This document shows positions 42,267 through 43,463 of a DNA stretch of 43,463 nt, in pieces. The stretch comes from Planctomycetaceae bacterium. GTDB lineage: Bacteria; Planctomycetota; Planctomycetia; Pirellulales; Pirellulaceae. Position 1 is the stretch's first letter, and the number at the start of each line of letters is the position of its first letter. The notes under the pieces are model-generated. The model ran no database searches, was not told the DNA's origin, and saw only the letters and a program-made list of their open reading frames with translations. Made by a program: the position numbers and the translations under genes. The stretch is taken from assembly GCA_002726245.1 (NCBI GenBank), contig PBSM01000076.1:1-43463 (forward strand), in the 5' to 3' direction.

Positions 42267-43259
42267 TCAGAACCCAAACCGGAATCGTTTCGTTTCGATT
42301 GTGCGTTCGCCAATCACGATGTCGTCATCCGAGCTGACTTCGACGAAGTCGACGGATCTGAACGCGTCTTGCTTCGTTTCGTTTGCGGCCGCGATCAACG
42401 CAATGCACTCCGAGATCGGCCGCTCCGCAGTCCACTTGACGGCACGGCAGATCAACTTCTGCCAGCGATCACCGAACTGCTCGAAAGCGTGCGTGAACGC
42501 ATCGACTCGCGCGACGGTGCCATCCATCTTCACGGTTGCCAATCCGAGCAACTGATTGTCGTCGGTCCAAGATGCGAAGGCGGCTCCCTGCTTCATGACT
42601 TGTTCGTAGCGGGCATACAATCCCATGCACGAGTTCTGCTCGACATGTCGAGTCGAGCACAAACCAGCATTAGCATCAAGGATCGTCCAAGGATGATCAG
42701 CTAAAGCCAGCGGAATCATCGGCACGCGGATGGCACTAGTCGCGACACGGACATTCCACGGACCAGGATTCGGGCGAAGCCACTGTTCCAGGAACTCGTC
42801 AGGTGGAGTTGACTGTTTGCTGCAGACCATGACGGTCGCTCCGGTGAGTTGTCGCCAGCCCAAGCGTTCGTAGATCCGGCGGGCACCGGGATTCACCGTT
42901 CCAAGAAACAAAGCCTCACCACCTCGGGCAAAGAACTCATCACGAGCCTGCTCGCACAGCTTCGTCGCTAGCCCTTGGCGGCGAAACTCATCCGGCACGG
43001 CTACTTCACCTAACCCACCGAGACGCGGGTCGGCTCTCGAAATAGTCAAGTGGCAAGTGCCAGCTATCTGGACACCGTCACGAGCAACATAGATGACGTC
43101 TGTGTTTTCACCGACTTCCTCGCCGAGCAGGAGTTGCTCGGCTTCCTGGAACGAATACTGAAACACGCCTGCCCACAGAGCCAGAAGCTCCTCGATCAAG
43201 TCTGCGTTCAGCGGCGGCTGATGCCTGGTCCATTCGAAATGGTCGGACTCGTCTGTCAT
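42267..43259 (-). CDS. GNAT N-acetyltransferase, probably two GNAT domains
   Basis: The 330-residue protein has a clear N-terminal GNAT domain: GEVAVPDEFRRQGLATKLCEQARDEFFARGG is the strand-4 and acetyl-CoA pyrophosphate loop (R-R-Q-G-L-A), and GARRIYERLGWRQ is the closing segment. The C-terminal half (from about residue 180) has a weaker similar outline (LLGLATVKMDGTVARVDAFTHAFEQFGDRWQKLICRAV), so it may be a second, non-canonical GNAT fold. Substrate unknown. It is the first gene of a leftward pair with the oxidoreductase that follows it by 14 bases. Confidence 0.85.
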   Translation of the reverse strand: MTDESDHFEWTRHQPPLNADLIEELLALWAGVFQYSFQEAEQLLLGEEVGENTDVIYVARDGVQIAGTCHLTISRADPRLGGLGEVAVPDEFRRQGLATKLCEQARDEFFARGGEALFLGTVNPGARRIYERLGWRQLTGATVMVCSKQSTPPDEFLEQWLRPNPGPWNVRVATSAIRVPMIPLALADHPWTILDANAGLCSTRHVEQNSCMGLYARYEQVMKQGAAFASWTDDNQLLGLATVKMDGTVARVDAFTHAFEQFGDRWQKLICRAVKWTAERPISECIALIAAANETKQDAFRSVDFVEVSSDDDIVIGERTIETKRFRFGF

Positions 43260-43463
43260 TAATCGTCAGTTAAAGCCACAGTGCGTCATGGATGTGAGTG
43301 TCTTATCATTTGCTTGGCGGAAATAACTCCTGAGGAGAACCCCTAATGTACCGAATCGATCGCGCCATGCAGACGATAAAGCAACACTCATTCTGTAAAT
43401 TCGAGTAGATCGGTTTCGGGGTTTCTACTTGTGGAAGGTGAGGTATTTCATTCCGGTTTCCCA
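43260..43463. other. Right-end intergenic sequence with one tiny open frame
   Basis: A 20-codon frame from ATG 43346 (MYRIDRAMQTIKQHSFCKFE) to TAG at 43406-43408 has a GAGGAG about 9 bases upstream, but it is too short to support. The window ends before anything more can be judged. Confidence 0.3.

Noticed and set aside
41461..42704. Plus-strand open frames of 364 and 146 residues
   Set aside because: Both lie antisense to the oxidoreductase and GNAT genes, which have clear motifs.

Overview
The window looks like planctomycete chromosome, probably Pirellulaceae-like. It carries seven Gfo/Idh/MocA oxidoreductases, DUF1501, DUF1549/DUF1553 and DUF1552 proteins, sulfatase remnants, a CxxCH cytochrome-type lipoprotein, a TIGR04283-like glycosyltransferase and a DUF3127 protein. 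It also has many short dispersed inverted repeats between genes. This assignment rests on family content only; there is no rRNA or other phylogenetic marker, and I saw no tRNA, CRISPR array, transposase or phage gene.

Layout. (1) 1-6.65 kb: the end of a DUF1552 gene, a sulfatase remnant, and then a run of broken genes (DinB, SAM methyltransferase, esterase with EF-hands, cytochrome-type lipoprotein, an unknown protein). Only a cyclase and a cupin are intact here. Most lesions are single-base deletions, and none is seen in the other 37 kb. (2) 6.6-12.05 kb: a secreted phosphodiesterase, a GNAT protein, an SGNH hydrolase, a DUF3127 protein with an SSB-like tail, then a leftward hisC-hisB-metallophosphoesterase group. 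(3) 12.4-18.7 kb: two Tat-type oxidoreductases, an SDR, an orphan sugar-binding lipoprotein overlapping folD, and a glycosyltransferase. (4) 18.8-25.0 kb: an oxidoreductase without the catalytic lysine, a Ser/Thr kinase, a D-2-hydroxyacid dehydrogenase, and a DoxX-like protein translationally coupled to a 613-residue oxidoreductase. (5) 25.0-25.5 kb: three repeat elements side by side. (6) 25.6-37.7 kb: a sugar isomerase, a secreted glycosidase-like protein, two DUF1501 proteins, a secreted FAD oxidoreductase and an 1135-residue LamG/DUF1549/DUF1553 protein. (7) 37.9-43.3 kb: an overlapping pair of oxidoreductases, two abutting MITE-like elements, a three-gene cassette of unknown function, another oxidoreductase and a double-GNAT protein.

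Most intact genes suit uptake and oxidative or epimerising breakdown of sugars and polysaccharides: exported Gfo/Idh/MocA enzymes, an isomerase, DUF1501/DUF1553 pairs, an FAD oxidoreductase and a sugar-binding lipoprotein. Housekeeping genes (hisB, hisC, folD) are scattered among them. The most novel items are the compact cassette at 40.1-41.1 kb, the repeat families, the lysine-less oxidoreductases and the SSB-like tail on the DUF3127 protein.
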